From: RYN-122 sp963761655
GTDB lineage: Bacteria; Actinomycetota; Actinomycetes; Mycobacteriales; SCTD01
DNA length: 64,000 nucleotides
Direction of reading: 5' to 3'
Assembly: GCA_963761655.1 (NCBI GenBank)
Contig: CAVXHI010000008.1
Coordinates: 248,001-312,000 of the forward strand
Shown here: one piece after another, positions 8,609-17,883 of the stretch
How positions within the stretch are numbered: position 1 is the first letter of the stretch
Layout: the number at the start of each line of letters is the position of its first letter
Translations under genes and position numbers: made by a program
Notes under the pieces: generated by a model
Database searches by the model: none
Told to the model about the DNA's origin: nothing
What the model saw: the letters and a program-made list of their open reading frames with translations, nothing else

Positions 8609-9396
8609 GCGCCCCGGCCGCGCCGCCGCTGCCGGCCGACCTCGAGAGCGGCCTGCGGCGGCTCAAGCTCGCGTCGATGCGTCGGATCGCGCCTGAGCTG
8701 CTCGTGACGGCCAAGACCCAACGGTGGGCGCCCGAGGAGCTGCTGCGCGCGCTGGTCGAGACCGAGATCGACGCGCGCGACGCCAGCAACACCCGACTGC
8801 GCGTCAAGCAAGCCGGCTTCCCGATGGTCAAGACGATCGAGCAGTTCGATCTCGCGGCCAGCAGCATCGGCGCCCCGACCTGGGCCTACTTGACGTCGCT
8901 GGAGTGGATCCGGGCCAAGGAGAACGTCACGCTCGTCGGGCCGGCCGGGACCGGCAAGAGCCACACCCTGCTCGCCCTCGGGCACGCCGCAGTCCACGCC
9001 GGCCACAAGGTCCGGTACTTCACCGCCATCGATCTCGTGGAGAACCTCTACCGCGGGCTCGCGGACAACAGCGTCGGCCGGCAGATCGACGCGCTCCTGC
9101 GCAACGACCTGATCATCATCGACGAGGTCGGGTTCGCGCCGCTGGACGACAACGGCACACAGCTGCTGTTCCGGCTCGTCGCCGCGGCCTACGAACGGCG
9201 CAGCCTCGCCATCGCCAGCCACTGGCCCTTCGAGCAGTGGGGCCGCTTCCTGCCCGAACACACCACCGCCGCGAGCCTGCTCGACCGGCTCCTGCACCAC
9301 AACACCATCGTCGCGACCGACGGCGAGAGCTACCGCATGCGCGACGCCCGCACCCACACCCTCACGCCCGCCAGGAGCCGCCCCTCGACGCCCTGA
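8605..9396 (+). CDS. istB: IS21-family helper ATPase IstB
   Basis: This 263-residue AAA+ ATPase, related to DnaC, has Walker A GPAGTGKSHT near residue 112 and Walker B DLIIIDEVGF near residue 170, followed by the conserved SHWPFEQWGRFLPEHTTAA segment and a DRLLHHN end. IstB assembles on DNA and stimulates IstA strand transfer. The GTG start overlaps the istA stop. Length and motifs indicate a complete gene. Confidence 0.93.
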   Translation: MSAPAAPPLPADLESGLRRLKLASMRRIAPELLVTAKTQRWAPEELLRALVETEIDARDASNTRLRVKQAGFPMVKTIEQFDLAASSIGAPTWAYLTSLEWIRAKENVTLVGPAGTGKSHTLLALGHAAVHAGHKVRYFTAIDLVENLYRGLADNSVGRQIDALLRNDLIIIDEVGFAPLDDNGTQLLFRLVAAAYERRSLAIASHWPFEQWGRFLPEHTTAASLLDRLLHHNTIVATDGESYRMRDARTHTLTPARSRPSTP

Positions 9397-9447
9397 CCCT
9401 GCGCGCGGGGTGGAGACTTTCGTTGGCCACCAGCGGGGACCTCACCT

Positions 9448-9562
9448 TGGCCATTGACAAAGCAGCGGCCGCCGCGGCGGCAAGGTCCTGCGTGACTGGC
9501 GGACCGGCAAGGGGTCGAAGACGGCGGCCGGCAGCGCGTTGCCGCAGCGTCCGAAGAAGTAG
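9448..9562 (+). pseudogene. 3' fragment of a small Lys/Ala-rich protein gene
   Basis: Directly after the IS21 right end a frame reads GGKVLRDWRTGKGSKTAAG then SALPQRPKK and stops at TAG 9560-9562. The GKVL...SKTAAGSAL pattern resembles the end of a family of short basic proteins of unknown function that I recall only loosely. The start was removed, probably when IS21 or its predecessor landed. The next 250 bases up to 9815 hold no gene I can recognise. Confidence 0.4.
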
Positions 9563-9815
9563 CGCCACTGGGAGGCCCCGCCCGGCCGGCCGTCGAGCAG
9601 CAGCTGCGGCCGCCGAGCGGGGCCGCTCGTTCGGCGCCTCCCGGCCCAGGCCGGTGCGCCGCTGGAGACCGTCACCGTTGCCTTACCCGGGACGGCCACG
9701 GCTACGGCAGGGATGCACATCCCGCATACCCAGCTCCCGGGCGGGTCCCGGAGAGGCGACGTCGCGGGCGGGGCAAGAGGCCGCTCCCGCGGCCGGAGAG
9801 ACGAAGGGTCAGACC

Positions 9816-10063
9816 ATGAGTACCGACAAGTCCCTGACGATCATCGTCAATGCAAGGCCGAGAAGGGTCTCGACGAAGACGCTGACCTTCGGAGAGGTCG
9901 TCGCTCTCGCCTTCGACGCCCCGCCGACGGGCGAAGACGTCATGTTCACCATCACGATTCGCCGGGGCGACGGCGCAAAACTCCAGGGTCCCTCGTCGTC
10001 GGCGAGAGCGTCAAGGTGAAGGAGAGCATGATCTTCAATGTCACCGCCACTGACAAGTCCTAG
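9816..10063 (+). pseudogene. Multiubiquitin-family (ubiquitin-like) protein, one apparent frameshift
   Basis: From ATG 9816 the frame reads MSTDKSLTIIVNARPRR, then LTFGEVVALAFDAPPTGED and VMFTITIRRGDGAK. A one-base loss near 9977 then moves the match to the next frame: TPGSLVVGESVKVKESMIF, NVTATDKS, stop TAG 10061-10063. Joined, this is one beta-grasp domain of about 82 residues matching the bacterial multiubiquitin (PF14452-type) pattern of IVNGR...LTFEEVVALAF...GSLVEGESVKVKEGMIFNVT. Such proteins usually sit in operons with E1-, E2- or JAB-like genes; none is seen here, the downstream side being cut by an IS1380 element 150 bases on. A one-base sequencing error would make the gene intact. 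Confidence 0.8.
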
Positions 10064-10215
10064 TCACGCGCTGGAACGACGGCCCACGTCGCTGCGATCC
10101 ACCTGTACGACGATGTTCACCGGTCAGCAGCCGTGCGCGGCTGACGGTCAGCCCCTACACCCCGGTCACGCAGCTCGTCGGGCTACTTCCTCGTCGTGGC
10201 CGGACCGCCTCTTGG

Positions 10216-11813
10216 CCCGGATCCACCGTTGATCTTGGCCCGTGCGCCTCGGGAGCTGATGTTGCCGCGGTGGTTCTGTAGCTGGTTCCGGCCGTGCGTG
10301 TCCTGCCGGTCTGCCGGCTTCTCCGAGGTCCTGCTCGTCGGGGCGTGGGTGGGCGGTCAGCAGCGCAGCGGGATCGCGCCGATGCGGTCGAGCGCTGCGG
10401 TGATTGCGTCGGCCCAGGGCCAGCGTTCGGGCAGGCGTAGTCGTCGTTGCCGGCCGGTGTGGACGAGCCGTCCGGGGACGGTGAAGACCTTGCGCCGCAG
10501 GGTCGCGGCGGTCGCCCGGTCGAGGTCGGGGCCGGCGAGCTGCCCAACGGCGCGGCCAAGGTTGTGGGCCATGACGGCGAGGGCGAGCCACGCGGCGTTC
10601 GCGGTGAACTTGCCCGATGGCAGGTGCTTGAGGCCGGCGCTCTTGAGCTCGGCGATGGTCTGCTCGACGACGGCGTGCCGGCGGTGGTCAGCCTCGACCT
10701 CGGGCAGCGGCAGCGCCCGGTCGGTGATGAACGCGTGGTAGCTCCACGTCGTGAACAACGCCAACTGACTGCCTGGGGTCGGGCGGGTCCGACGGACCAC
10801 CAGGCGGACCTCACGGGCGTGCTTGTTGTCGGTGGCGAAGACGGTGAAGGGGACCTCGGCGATGTCGGCGCCGGAGACCTCCGGGGTCGACAGCCAGTAC
10901 GGGATCGGCTGCCACGCGCTCTCGTCGATGCTGTCGATCGCGGCGCGGACCTTGCGGTCCTGACGTGTGGTGATCCTGAACCGGACGTCGAACTTCACGG
11001 CGGTCGCGACCATGCTCTTGGAGTAGAACGCGCTGTCGGCCCGGACGGTCAGCTCACCGGTCGCGCCGGCGCCCCGGACCCGGCTGACGGTCTCGGTCAG
11101 GAAGCTCGCCGCGCCCTGAGCCGGCTCCGGCGCTGCCGCCCCGGAGCCGGCTCATCAGGACCTGGCCGGTCTGGGCGCAGGTCGCCAGCTGCGGGTGGTA
11201 GCCCCGGACCTTGGTGTAGCCGAACGCCGCGCCCTGCTTCGCCCGGCCGTGGACTTCCACGATCGTCGAGTCCAGATCGATCGTCAGCGGTCCCGCGAGG
11301 TCGGCCGGTCCGGCGCCGCACGCCCACAGCCGCTTGAGGACCTCGCGGCTGATCGCGTCGAGCTGCCGGACGTTGGACCACTTGTGCGCCCGCAGCCACG
11401 CCCCGACCGTCGACGGCGCCCGCGTCCCGTCGAACAACGAGCCGGCGGCGCCCGCGCGCAGGACCGCGACGTCGTCGATGCTGTCACCACCGGCGAGCAT
11501 CGACCCGATCACCGTCAGCGCCTTCGCGCCGCTGTTGCTGCCATGCTGCGCGAGGTGCAGCCGGCCGTCGATCAGGCCGCCCAGGTCGAGTCGCTGAGCC
11601 AGGACCGCCGCCGGCAGCAAGCCCGCGTTCGGCACCAGATTCGCCTCGTCGAAGCTCACGCGCACGCGGCTCAGGTCGTGATTGGCTCTCACCTTGCAGG
11701 TGCCTCCTCTGCCGGGTCCGGTCAGTCCGTCGCAAGACCGATCGTCCCTGCTCAGGGGGCATCTGCGCGTCTACGGCACGCTGCTAGAACACAAGATCAA
11801 CGGTGGATCCGGG
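10216..11813 (-). mobile_element. IS1380-family insertion sequence, copy 1 (1598 bp)
   Basis: The ends are near-perfect inverted repeats: CCCGGATCCACCGTTGATCT at 10216 and its complement ending at 11813. The flanks are CTTGG at 10211-10215 and at 11814-11818, consistent with a short target duplication. Copy 2 (15737-17333) is one base shorter, which equals the extra G found in this copy's transposase gene. Confidence 0.92.
10357..11692 (-). pseudogene. IS1380-family transposase, copy 1 (single-base frameshift)
   Basis: The reading begins MRANHDLSRVRVSFDEAN at GTG 11692 and matches the intact copy at 15858-17192 almost throughout. After the LRGGSAGA segment an extra G near 11122 throws the frame into a premature stop at 11054; the remainder resumes as MVATAVKFDVRFRITTRQDR from 11013 to a stop at 10357. 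The catalytic region that should contain RADSAFYSK spans the broken zone. Apart from this one base the gene would encode a full 444-residue transposase. Confidence 0.9.
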
Positions 11814-12032
11814 CTTGGCATGTCGACGGCCACGCTTCGCCGAAGCGCGTCGGCATCCGGCTAGTCAGCGCGAAAACGCACAGGTCGGCCTTCTGACTTT
11901 GGTCGTAGCGGGTAGACCGAGCCTTGCGACTGAAAGCCTATGCGCTTTCCGCATACGAGGACGAACGCGTTGACCGAGCACCGGAGCCGTGTGATGCTCT
12001 GACCATACGCCAAAGCGCGAGGGGATGCGATC

Positions 12033-12467
12033 TTGAAGCTAATTGTGAGGCTCGCAGGAATGACGACTGCGACGTTGGCTGCCCTCTCCCTCGCGGCTGG
12101 CCCAGCAAGTGCGACCTGGAGCGACATTGGAACCACCAGGTACGCATCCGGCGGCAGCGGAACGGTGGCGGCCTCGATGCAGTTTGACACCGGCCTCAAC
12201 CAGTTCCGGAGTCGCGGTGCTGCAGATCCCAATCCGGGTTACGGGATCTACCTGCGAACCATCGAGTTGCACGAAAATAGCTCTAACCCGCCCGCCTATG
12301 ACCGCGTAGTGGCATCGACTGGAGGGGGAAACAGCATGAGCTACCAGTCCTATGTAACCGCGGGGTACTACGCCTCCTGCGCCGTATATTACACAAACGT
12401 CTACTACTCCACCGTGGCCGGAAACTTCCTGCTGCAGTCCTACTCGGACCAGAGGTGTTCAGTCTGA
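12033..12467 (+). CDS. Small secreted protein of unknown function
   Basis: The 144-residue product begins at TTG 12033, preceded by gagggga at a good distance. It has a clear Sec signal peptide (positively charged start, LAGMTTATLAALSLAAG, cleavage after PASA near residue 27). The mature part is rich in Ser, Tyr and Gly, with two cysteines (ASCAVYY and the C-terminal QRCSV) that could form a disulphide. I recognise no domain. The last base of its TGA is the first base of the next gene's ATG, so the two are coupled. GC content is lower than the flanking insertion sequences. Confidence 0.7.
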   Translation: MKLIVRLAGMTTATLAALSLAAGPASATWSDIGTTRYASGGSGTVAASMQFDTGLNQFRSRGAADPNPGYGIYLRTIELHENSSNPPAYDRVVASTGGGNSMSYQSYVTAGYYASCAVYYTNVYYSTVAGNFLLQSYSDQRCSV

Positions 12468-12856
12468 TGAATACAGACAAGCGAAGCTCGCGCAAGAGTC
12501 TTCTGATACCAGCTCTGACCACAGGCGTGGCTCTGAGTCTGGGTGGTCTGGCTCTCGCCACTGCTGCGGCTGAGTCTGCGCCGAACATCGGGGCGGCCCT
12601 GAGGACAGCACCGGCCGCCACCGTCGTGCAGCAGCAGCCCAAGGCTGAAAAAGCGGCGACCGATGCCTATCGGGGTAAGTTGATGGGCTGCCTCGCGAGT
12701 CACGGCGCAAAGGTGGAGAAGCTTGCTGATGGTGGTTACAGCGTTTTTCTGAGCCGTGAGCAGGCGAACGATGACGGGCAGGCCCTGAGGACACTCCAGG
12801 CGGAGTGCCAGCGCGAGCTCGGCTTCGCAGCCGCCGCGCCTCCCAACGCTAACTAG
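12467..12856 (+). CDS. Small exported or membrane-anchored protein, unknown function
   Basis: ATG 12467 overlaps the preceding stop by one base (TGATG). The 129-residue product has a basic start (MNTDKRSSRKSL) and a hydrophobic segment at residues 12-34 (LIPALTTGVALSLGGLALAT), either a signal peptide or an anchor. The rest is charged and Ala-rich with two cysteines, in MGCLASHG and AECQREL. No known domain is apparent. Pairing with the upstream secreted protein suggests they act together. Confidence 0.65.
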   Translation: MNTDKRSSRKSLLIPALTTGVALSLGGLALATAAAESAPNIGAALRTAPAATVVQQQPKAEKAATDAYRGKLMGCLASHGAKVEKLADGGYSVFLSREQANDDGQALRTLQAECQRELGFAAAAPPNAN

Positions 12857-13239
12857 TTGGCCATGAGTGTCTGTCTGTTGTGACGCCCCCCCCGATTGGC
12901 ACAAGCATTGGCTTTCGACGGGCTCGGCAAGGGCTAGTTGCAGTGCGCTATCAAGTTATTTACGGGGCGACGGCCTCCTGAAGGCTTTTTTGGGTGTCGA
13001 GTCCCGAACCTGTCAAGCGGCCGGCATGGCCCATGCTAGGCCGGCGCTGATCCCGCCTGGAACACGTCTGCTCGTTGATCAAGTCCTCGTTGAGGGGGGT
13101 CGGCCGTTGCGGCGTTCCAGTTGATGGTGTCAGCTGAGGGACGGGTACCTGTTGGCTGCGCCAATGCCGTTAGCGGCGCTCAGCTGAGTCGTCGTTTGCG
13201 GTACCCCGTTGACGGGCTGCGTGACGGCGTTGTCTGCAG
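12857..13239. other. Intergenic, no recognised gene
   Basis: This stretch follows the secreted-protein pair. It contains a run of eight C residues near 12885-12893 and short open frames only. I see no recognisable protein, tRNA or terminator hairpin. Confidence 0.4.
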
Positions 13240-13520
13240 CGCAGTTGAAGCGGATCCGCGACGAGCGGGACAGGGCTGATTGGGTCGCACCGGCTCGCGG
13301 CGCTGATCGGGGAGTGCCGCGCCACGGTGCACCGGGTGCTGCGACGGGACGGCAAGAGCCATTGTCGTTCCTGGACCCGCTCGCCGTTCAGATGATCCGC
13401 TCCCAGCGCGACCGGCCCGGCCAGCTGACCCATGTCGACGTGACAGAGTTCGCGCAGGTCCGCGACGGCGGCAGGCGCAAGGTCCACGGGGCTGGGACAT
13501 CCTTACCAAGGGTCCGTCAG
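13240..13520 (+). pseudogene. IS481-family transposase relic
   Basis: One frame gives GSHRLAALIGECRATVHRVL, the second helix-turn-helix of IS481 transposases. Another gives LSFLDPLAVQMIRSQRDRPG, then QLTHVDVTEFAQVRDGG and RKVHGAG, corresponding to the family's DRPTG...RYERDRPGELVHVDVKKLG...HGRG. Ends and most of the catalytic core are missing and several frameshifts separate the parts, so this is an old remnant. Confidence 0.75.
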
Positions 13521-14043
13521 CGTCAGGCCGAGAAGACCGGGCCGCAGGAGTCAGCTGTTCCTGCACACCGCAGGTCGACAACGGCAGCCGGGTCGCTCAT
13601 GTGATTTGGTGACTCCGGGCGCGGCCGGGAGTGCGCTGACGTCCTCATAGACGCTCTGAATCTCTTCGCCGGCCTCGCCGACCCGGTGGAGTGGGGGATG
13701 ACTGACAACGCCAAGAATCTACGTCGTGGCCTGCGTCTGTCAGCAGTTGCTAACGGACCGCGGCGTCAGCACCTGCGGATTGAAGCGACCGGCCGCAGAC
13801 GGACGGCAACGTCGCGCTTCTACCTCGTCATGCCTCACGGGTGGTGGACCCTGCATAGCCGCCTACGACAACGAGACCGGTGCGCCCCCGTGGCCCACCA
13901 CGGTCGACTACGACTGCGACTGCGGAGGGCTTCTGGCGTACCTGGTGCTCAACGGGCTGGCTGGGCCCCCTGGAGCCCGTAACATCCGCGATAAAGGCCT
14001 AGTCTGCAGGCAGGTGGCACGCACAGGCCCAGATCTCGCCCGG
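13521..14043. other. Intergenic or degraded sequence before IS256 copy 2
   Basis: A plus-strand frame at 13726-14067 runs into the IS256 end and includes DYDCDCGGLLAYLVLNGLAG, which I cannot assign. No other signal was found. Because IS256 copy 2 lacks matching flanks, this stretch is probably a join between formerly distant sequences. Confidence 0.35.
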
Positions 14044-15483
14044 GTGACGCCCCTTGGCGTGGTGTAGCTCGTCGCGTTCAGCTTCGTGTTGTTACTGATT
14101 ATGCGGTCTGTAGGGCGGGCTGGTCGATCACCTCTTTCGGGGTGTCGGGGCGAGGCTCGAGGGCGGTCGGTGCGGGCGGGGTCAGCTGGGCCATGGACCC
14201 CTCGGACAGGTAGCGCCGGTCGCTGACCTGCCACTCGTCATGGGCCTCGATCAGGACGCAGCCGCGAGGCGCAGCAGGGCCTGGTCGTTGGGGAAGATCC
14301 CGACGACGTCGGTGCGGCGCTTGACCTCGCGGTTGAGCCGCTCGATCGGGTTGGTCGACCAGATCTTGCGCCAGTGCGCCTCGGGGAAGTCGGCGAACGC
14401 GGTGAGCTCGTCGCGGGCGTCGCGGAGCATCTGCGCGACGGCAGGGAACTGGCTGTCGAGGGTCTTGGCGACGACCTCGACGTGCGCGCGGACGCCGGGT
14501 CCGGTGGGCTGGGCGAACACGGTCCGGACAGCGGCGGCGACCATCTCGCCGTGGCCCTTGCCGACCCGGGCGAGGACGTTGCGCATGAAGTGGACCCGGC
14601 AGCGCTGCCATGCCGCGCCCTGCAGCACCGTGCCGACGGCGTTGACCAGGCCGCGGTGGCTGTCGCTGATGACGAGCTGGACGCCGTGCAGCTCGCGGTC
14701 GCGCAGGTCGCGCAGGAACTCGGTCCAGAACGCCTCGGTCTCGCTGTCGCCGACGGCGCAGCCCAGCACCTCGCGGCGCCCGTCGGCGCTGACGCCGGTA
14801 GCGATCACGACGGCCCGGGACACGACCCGACCGGCGACGCGGGCCTTGCAGTACGTGGCGTCCAGGAACACGTAGGGGAACGCGGTCTCGCCGAGCGGCC
14901 GGGTCCGCCAGGTGGCGACGTCAGCGTCGAGCTGAGCGCAGATGCGGCTGACCTCGCTCTTGCTGATCCCGGACTCGACGCCGAGCGCCGCGACGAGATC
15001 GTCGACCTTGCGGGTGCTCACCCCCTCGATCCAGGCCTGCATCACCACGGCGTGCAGCGCGACATCGATCCGGCGGCGCGGTGAGAGCAGGCTCGGGAAG
15101 AACGACCCGACCCGGAGCTTCGGGATCTTGACCGTGAGGTCGCCGGCGGTGGTCGCGACGGTCTTGTCGCGGGTGCCGTTGCGCTGCGTCGTCCGCGTCG
15201 ACGAGCGTTCGTGCGGCGCGGCGCCGATGTGCGCGGTCGCTTCCGCATCGACGAGCGCTTGCAACACCGTCGTGAGCAGCGTGCGCATGAGCGTGCCGCT
15301 GTCGGCGGTGCGCAACGCCTCCGACAACTCGAGCAGGGCAGACTGGTCCAGGGCCATCGCGAGAGTCCTTTGTGAGTTCCTTGGCGGGTTCTCACGAAGC
15401 CTTCCGCGGTGGCTCCATCACGTCCGGGACCGACACGGCCTCGAAGATCAGGAGCCCGAGCCACACCACTCCAGGGGACTCAC
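14044..15483 (-). mobile_element. IS256-family insertion sequence, copy 2 (about 1440 bp)
   Basis: Same organisation and ends as copy 1 (2988-4426), including the shared GTGGTGTAGCTCG inner part of the left repeat at about 14059. The flanks (left ...ctcgcccgg, right cccctcacg...) do not match each other, unlike copy 1, so a deletion or recombination has occurred at one end. Its right side abuts a relaxase gene fragment. Confidence 0.88.
14099..15357 (-). pseudogene. IS256-family transposase, copy 2 (frameshift near the 3' end)
   Basis: The start MALDQSALLELSEAL at 15357 and all catalytic landmarks (FLDATYCK, ISDSHRG, STNPIERLNREVKRR) are present in one frame down to about 14266. Compared with copy 1, one base is missing at about 14262, so the frame ends at 14251 while the conserved tail (LIEAHDEWQVSDRRYLSE) continues in another frame to TAA at 14099. 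The loss affects only the last 50 or so residues, after the catalytic Glu. Confidence 0.88.
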
Positions 15484-15736
15484 CCCCTCACGACGCTCGG
15501 GGTGCTGGTGCGCGAACGCCGCGACCCCGACGGGGCGCTGGCGGGCTATGCCGTCGCCCGCCCCAACGGGCCCGAGGAAGGCGAAGCGGCGCCGGTGTTC
15601 TACGGCGGCGGCAAGCTCGCACCGGACCTGACACTGCCCAAGCTGCAGGCCCGCTGGCAGCAGGAGCGCGCCGCCGTGCCGCTACCACCCGCTCCGCAGG
15701 CCCTGAGAGGACTGTTCGGGGTGGACGGCCCCTTAG
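15484..15736 (+). pseudogene. Relaxase/mobilisation gene, middle fragment
   Basis: The plus strand reads TTLGVLVRERRDPDGALAGY, then AVARPNGPEEGEAAPVFYGG, then GKLAPDLTLPKLQARW. The RER...GYAVA-P...P-V-YGGGKLA-DLTLPKL pattern matches the C-terminal half of actinobacterial relaxases. The 5' part, with the nicking domain, was removed at the IS256 junction. The frame is open up to the IS1380 insertion at 15737 and continues beyond it. Confidence 0.65.
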
Positions 15737-17333
15737 CCCAGATCCACCGTTGATCTTGCTTGTCTGAGCGGCCTGCCGAACGAGCAGATGCCCTCCTACC
15801 TGGGACGATGACCTTGCTGAGGGGTCAGGATCCGCCGGGAAGAAGGGCACCTGCAGGGTGAGAGCCAATCACGACCTGAGCCGCGTGCGCGTGAGCTTCG
15901 ATGAGGCGAATCTGTTACCGAACGCGGGCCTGCTGCCGGCCGCGATGCTGGCTCAGCGCCTGGACCTGGGCGGCCTCGTCGACCAGCGCCTGCGCCTGGC
16001 CCGGCACGGCAGCAACGGCGGCGCGAAGGCCCTGACGGTGATCGGGTCGATGCTCGCCGGCGGCGACAGCATCGACGACGTCGCGGTCCTGCGGGCCGGC
16101 GCCGCCGGATCGTTGTTCGACGGGACGCGGGCGCCGAGCACGGTCGGGTCGTGGCTGCGAGCGCACAAGTGGAGCAACGTCCGGCAGCTCGACGCGGTCA
16201 GCCGCGAACTCCTCAAGCGGCTGTGGGCAGCCGGCGCGGGACCGACCGACCTTGCGGCCCCGCTGACGATCGACGTCGACTCGACCATCGTCGAGGTGCA
16301 CGGCCGCGCGAAGCAGGGAGCGGCCTTCGGCTACACGAAGGTCCGCGGCTACCACCCGCAACTCGCGACGTGCGCTCAGACCGGGCAGGTCCTCATGAGC
16401 CGGCTCCGCGGCGGCTCGGCAGGAGCAGCACGGGGCGCCGCCAGCTTCCTGACCGAGACGGTCAGCCGCGTGCGCAACGCCGGTGCGACGGGCGAGCTCA
16501 CGGTCCGGGCCGACAGCGCGTTCTACTCCAAGAGCGTCGTCGCGACAGCCGTGAAGTTCGACGTCCGGTTCAGCATCACCGCACGTCAGGACCGCAAGGT
16601 CCGCGCCGCGATCGAGCAGATCGACGAGCAGGCGTGGCAGCCGATCCCGTACTGGCTGAGCACCCCGGAGGTCTCCGGCGCCGACATCGCCGAGACCACC
16701 TTCACCGTCTTCGCCCCCGACAAGAAGCACGCTCGTGAGGTTCGGCTCGTGGTCCGGCGGACCCGCCCGACGCCCGGGTCGCAGCTCGCGTTGTTCACGA
16801 CCTGGAGCTACCACGCGTTCATCACCGACCGCGACCTGCCGCTGGCTGAGGTCGAGGCCGACCACCGTCGGCACGCGATCGTCGAGCAGAGCATCGCCGA
16901 GCTGAAGAGCGCCGGCCTGAAACACCTGCCGTCCGGGAAGTTCATGGCCAACGCCGCCTGGCTCGCTCTGGCCGTCATGGCCCACAACCTGGGCCGCGCC
17001 GTCGGACACCTCGCCGGCCCCGACCTCGACCGCGCGACAGCAACGACCCTGCGCCGCAAGGTCTTCAACGTCCCGGGCCGGCTCGTCCACACCGGACGGC
17101 AACGACGACTACGCCTGCCTGACCGCTGGCCCTGGGCCGACGCCATCAGCCTTGCGCTGCAGCAGATCCACGCCATCCCGCTCCGCTACTGACACCCCAC
17201 CCCCACCCCGACGAGCAGGACCTCGGAGATGCCGGCAGACCGGCAGCCCCCGCACGCCCACCGCCGGAAGCAAAAGCATCGCGACAGCATCAGACGCCCA
17301 GGCGTTGCAGCCAAGATCAACGGTGGATCCGGG
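15737..17333 (+). mobile_element. IS1380-family insertion sequence, copy 2 (1597 bp, intact)
   Basis: Ends CCCAGATCCACCGTTGATCT (left) and the complement of CCCGGATCCACCGTTGATCT (right) frame one intact transposase gene. The flanks are cttag at 15732-15736 and ctaag at 17334-17338, a target duplication with one changed base. Removing the element and one flank copy restores an open relaxase reading frame. Confidence 0.93.
15858..17192 (+). CDS. IS1380-family transposase, copy 2 (intact)
   Basis: The 444-residue protein starts at GTG 15858. It has the IS1380 layout: an N-terminal DNA-binding region, the first catalytic Asp in LTIDVDSTIVEVHG near residue 140, the second in TVRADSAFYSK near residue 220, and a late Glu/Asp region in VEADHRRHAIVEQSIAELK near residue 335, followed by FMANAAWLALAVMAHNLGR, a segment conserved in this family. 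It is the only undamaged copy here and could mobilise copy 1. Confidence 0.93.
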   Translation: MRANHDLSRVRVSFDEANLLPNAGLLPAAMLAQRLDLGGLVDQRLRLARHGSNGGAKALTVIGSMLAGGDSIDDVAVLRAGAAGSLFDGTRAPSTVGSWLRAHKWSNVRQLDAVSRELLKRLWAAGAGPTDLAAPLTIDVDSTIVEVHGRAKQGAAFGYTKVRGYHPQLATCAQTGQVLMSRLRGGSAGAARGAASFLTETVSRVRNAGATGELTVRADSAFYSKSVVATAVKFDVRFSITARQDRKVRAAIEQIDEQAWQPIPYWLSTPEVSGADIAETTFTVFAPDKKHAREVRLVVRRTRPTPGSQLALFTTWSYHAFITDRDLPLAEVEADHRRHAIVEQSIAELKSAGLKHLPSGKFMANAAWLALAVMAHNLGRAVGHLAGPDLDRATATTLRRKVFNVPGRLVHTGRQRRLRLPDRWPWADAISLALQQIHAIPLRY

Positions 17334-17883
17334 CTAAGGTCGCGCTGCGCGTCAGATCCAGGACGCCTCGGCCAGCGCGAGCGCGCCGGCCACGGTCCGC
17401 GAGGCCGGCGCGCTCGCGCAGGTCACGGCGCAGGTCCTGACCGCAGCGGCCCGCCTCATCGACGGCGACAACGTAGGTGAGCTGACCCGTATCGGGCGGC
17501 TCTACGACCTGGCCAGCCGCGAACCGTCGCAGCGTGCGTTTCCGGTCACGCCGCACAGCCGCGCGCTATGTGACGTCGCAGCCGTCCTCGTGCAGTCAGG
17601 ACGCGCCGGCCGCTCCTCCGCCCCGGTCCTGCTCGGACAGGTGCTCCAGCTCGTCGATGCCGTCCGCGGGCTCCGCGAGGCCCAGGGCCGGGTCGCTCAA
17701 GCACAGGCCGCTCAGCAGGCAGCCAGCTACCTGCAGGCTGTCGAGCGACAGCGGCGTGACGCCATGGCGGCTGGAGCCAGTTCCTCGCAGATGTCCAGTC
17801 TCGCGTCCATCCATCCGGGTCCCGCTGCCCGGCCACCGCACCTGCCGAGTCGACAGGGTCGAGCAGTGAGAAGGCGCCGCTGA
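17334..17883 (+). pseudogene. Relaxase/mobilisation gene, C-terminal fragment
   Basis: Continuing across the IS1380 element, the join reads DGPLGRAARQIQDASASAS in one frame, then an alpha-helical Ala/Arg/Gln-rich region (LREAQGRVAQAQAAQQAASY) ending in RAVRRRR and TGA at 17881-17883. A helical, basic, low-complexity end is usual for actinobacterial relaxases. The fragment shows that this part of the island derives from a mobilisable plasmid or integrative conjugative element. Assignment depends on the upstream fragment; alone it would be anonymous. Confidence 0.6.

Larger units (their letters stand above)
6881..9447 (+). mobile_element. IS21-family insertion sequence, about 2567 bp
   Basis: Both ends carry GTCCCCGCTGGTGGCCA in inverted orientation (left near 6887, right at about 9425-9441), and the left end repeats related GTCCCC...GGTGGCCAGCG units two to three times, as IS21 elements do for transposase binding. 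The heptamer tggccat flanks the element at 6874-6880 and 9448-9454, a likely target duplication. The two genes istA and istB are intact. Confidence 0.88.

Noticed and set aside
10064..10215. An E1-, E2- or JAB-like gene start after the ubiquitin-like gene
   Set aside because: Short frames exist but none shows a recognisable motif before the IS1380 element begins.
11054..11140. Programmed frameshifting in IS1380 copy 1
   Set aside because: The second copy has the uninterrupted frame, so the extra G in copy 1 is a simple mutation or read error.
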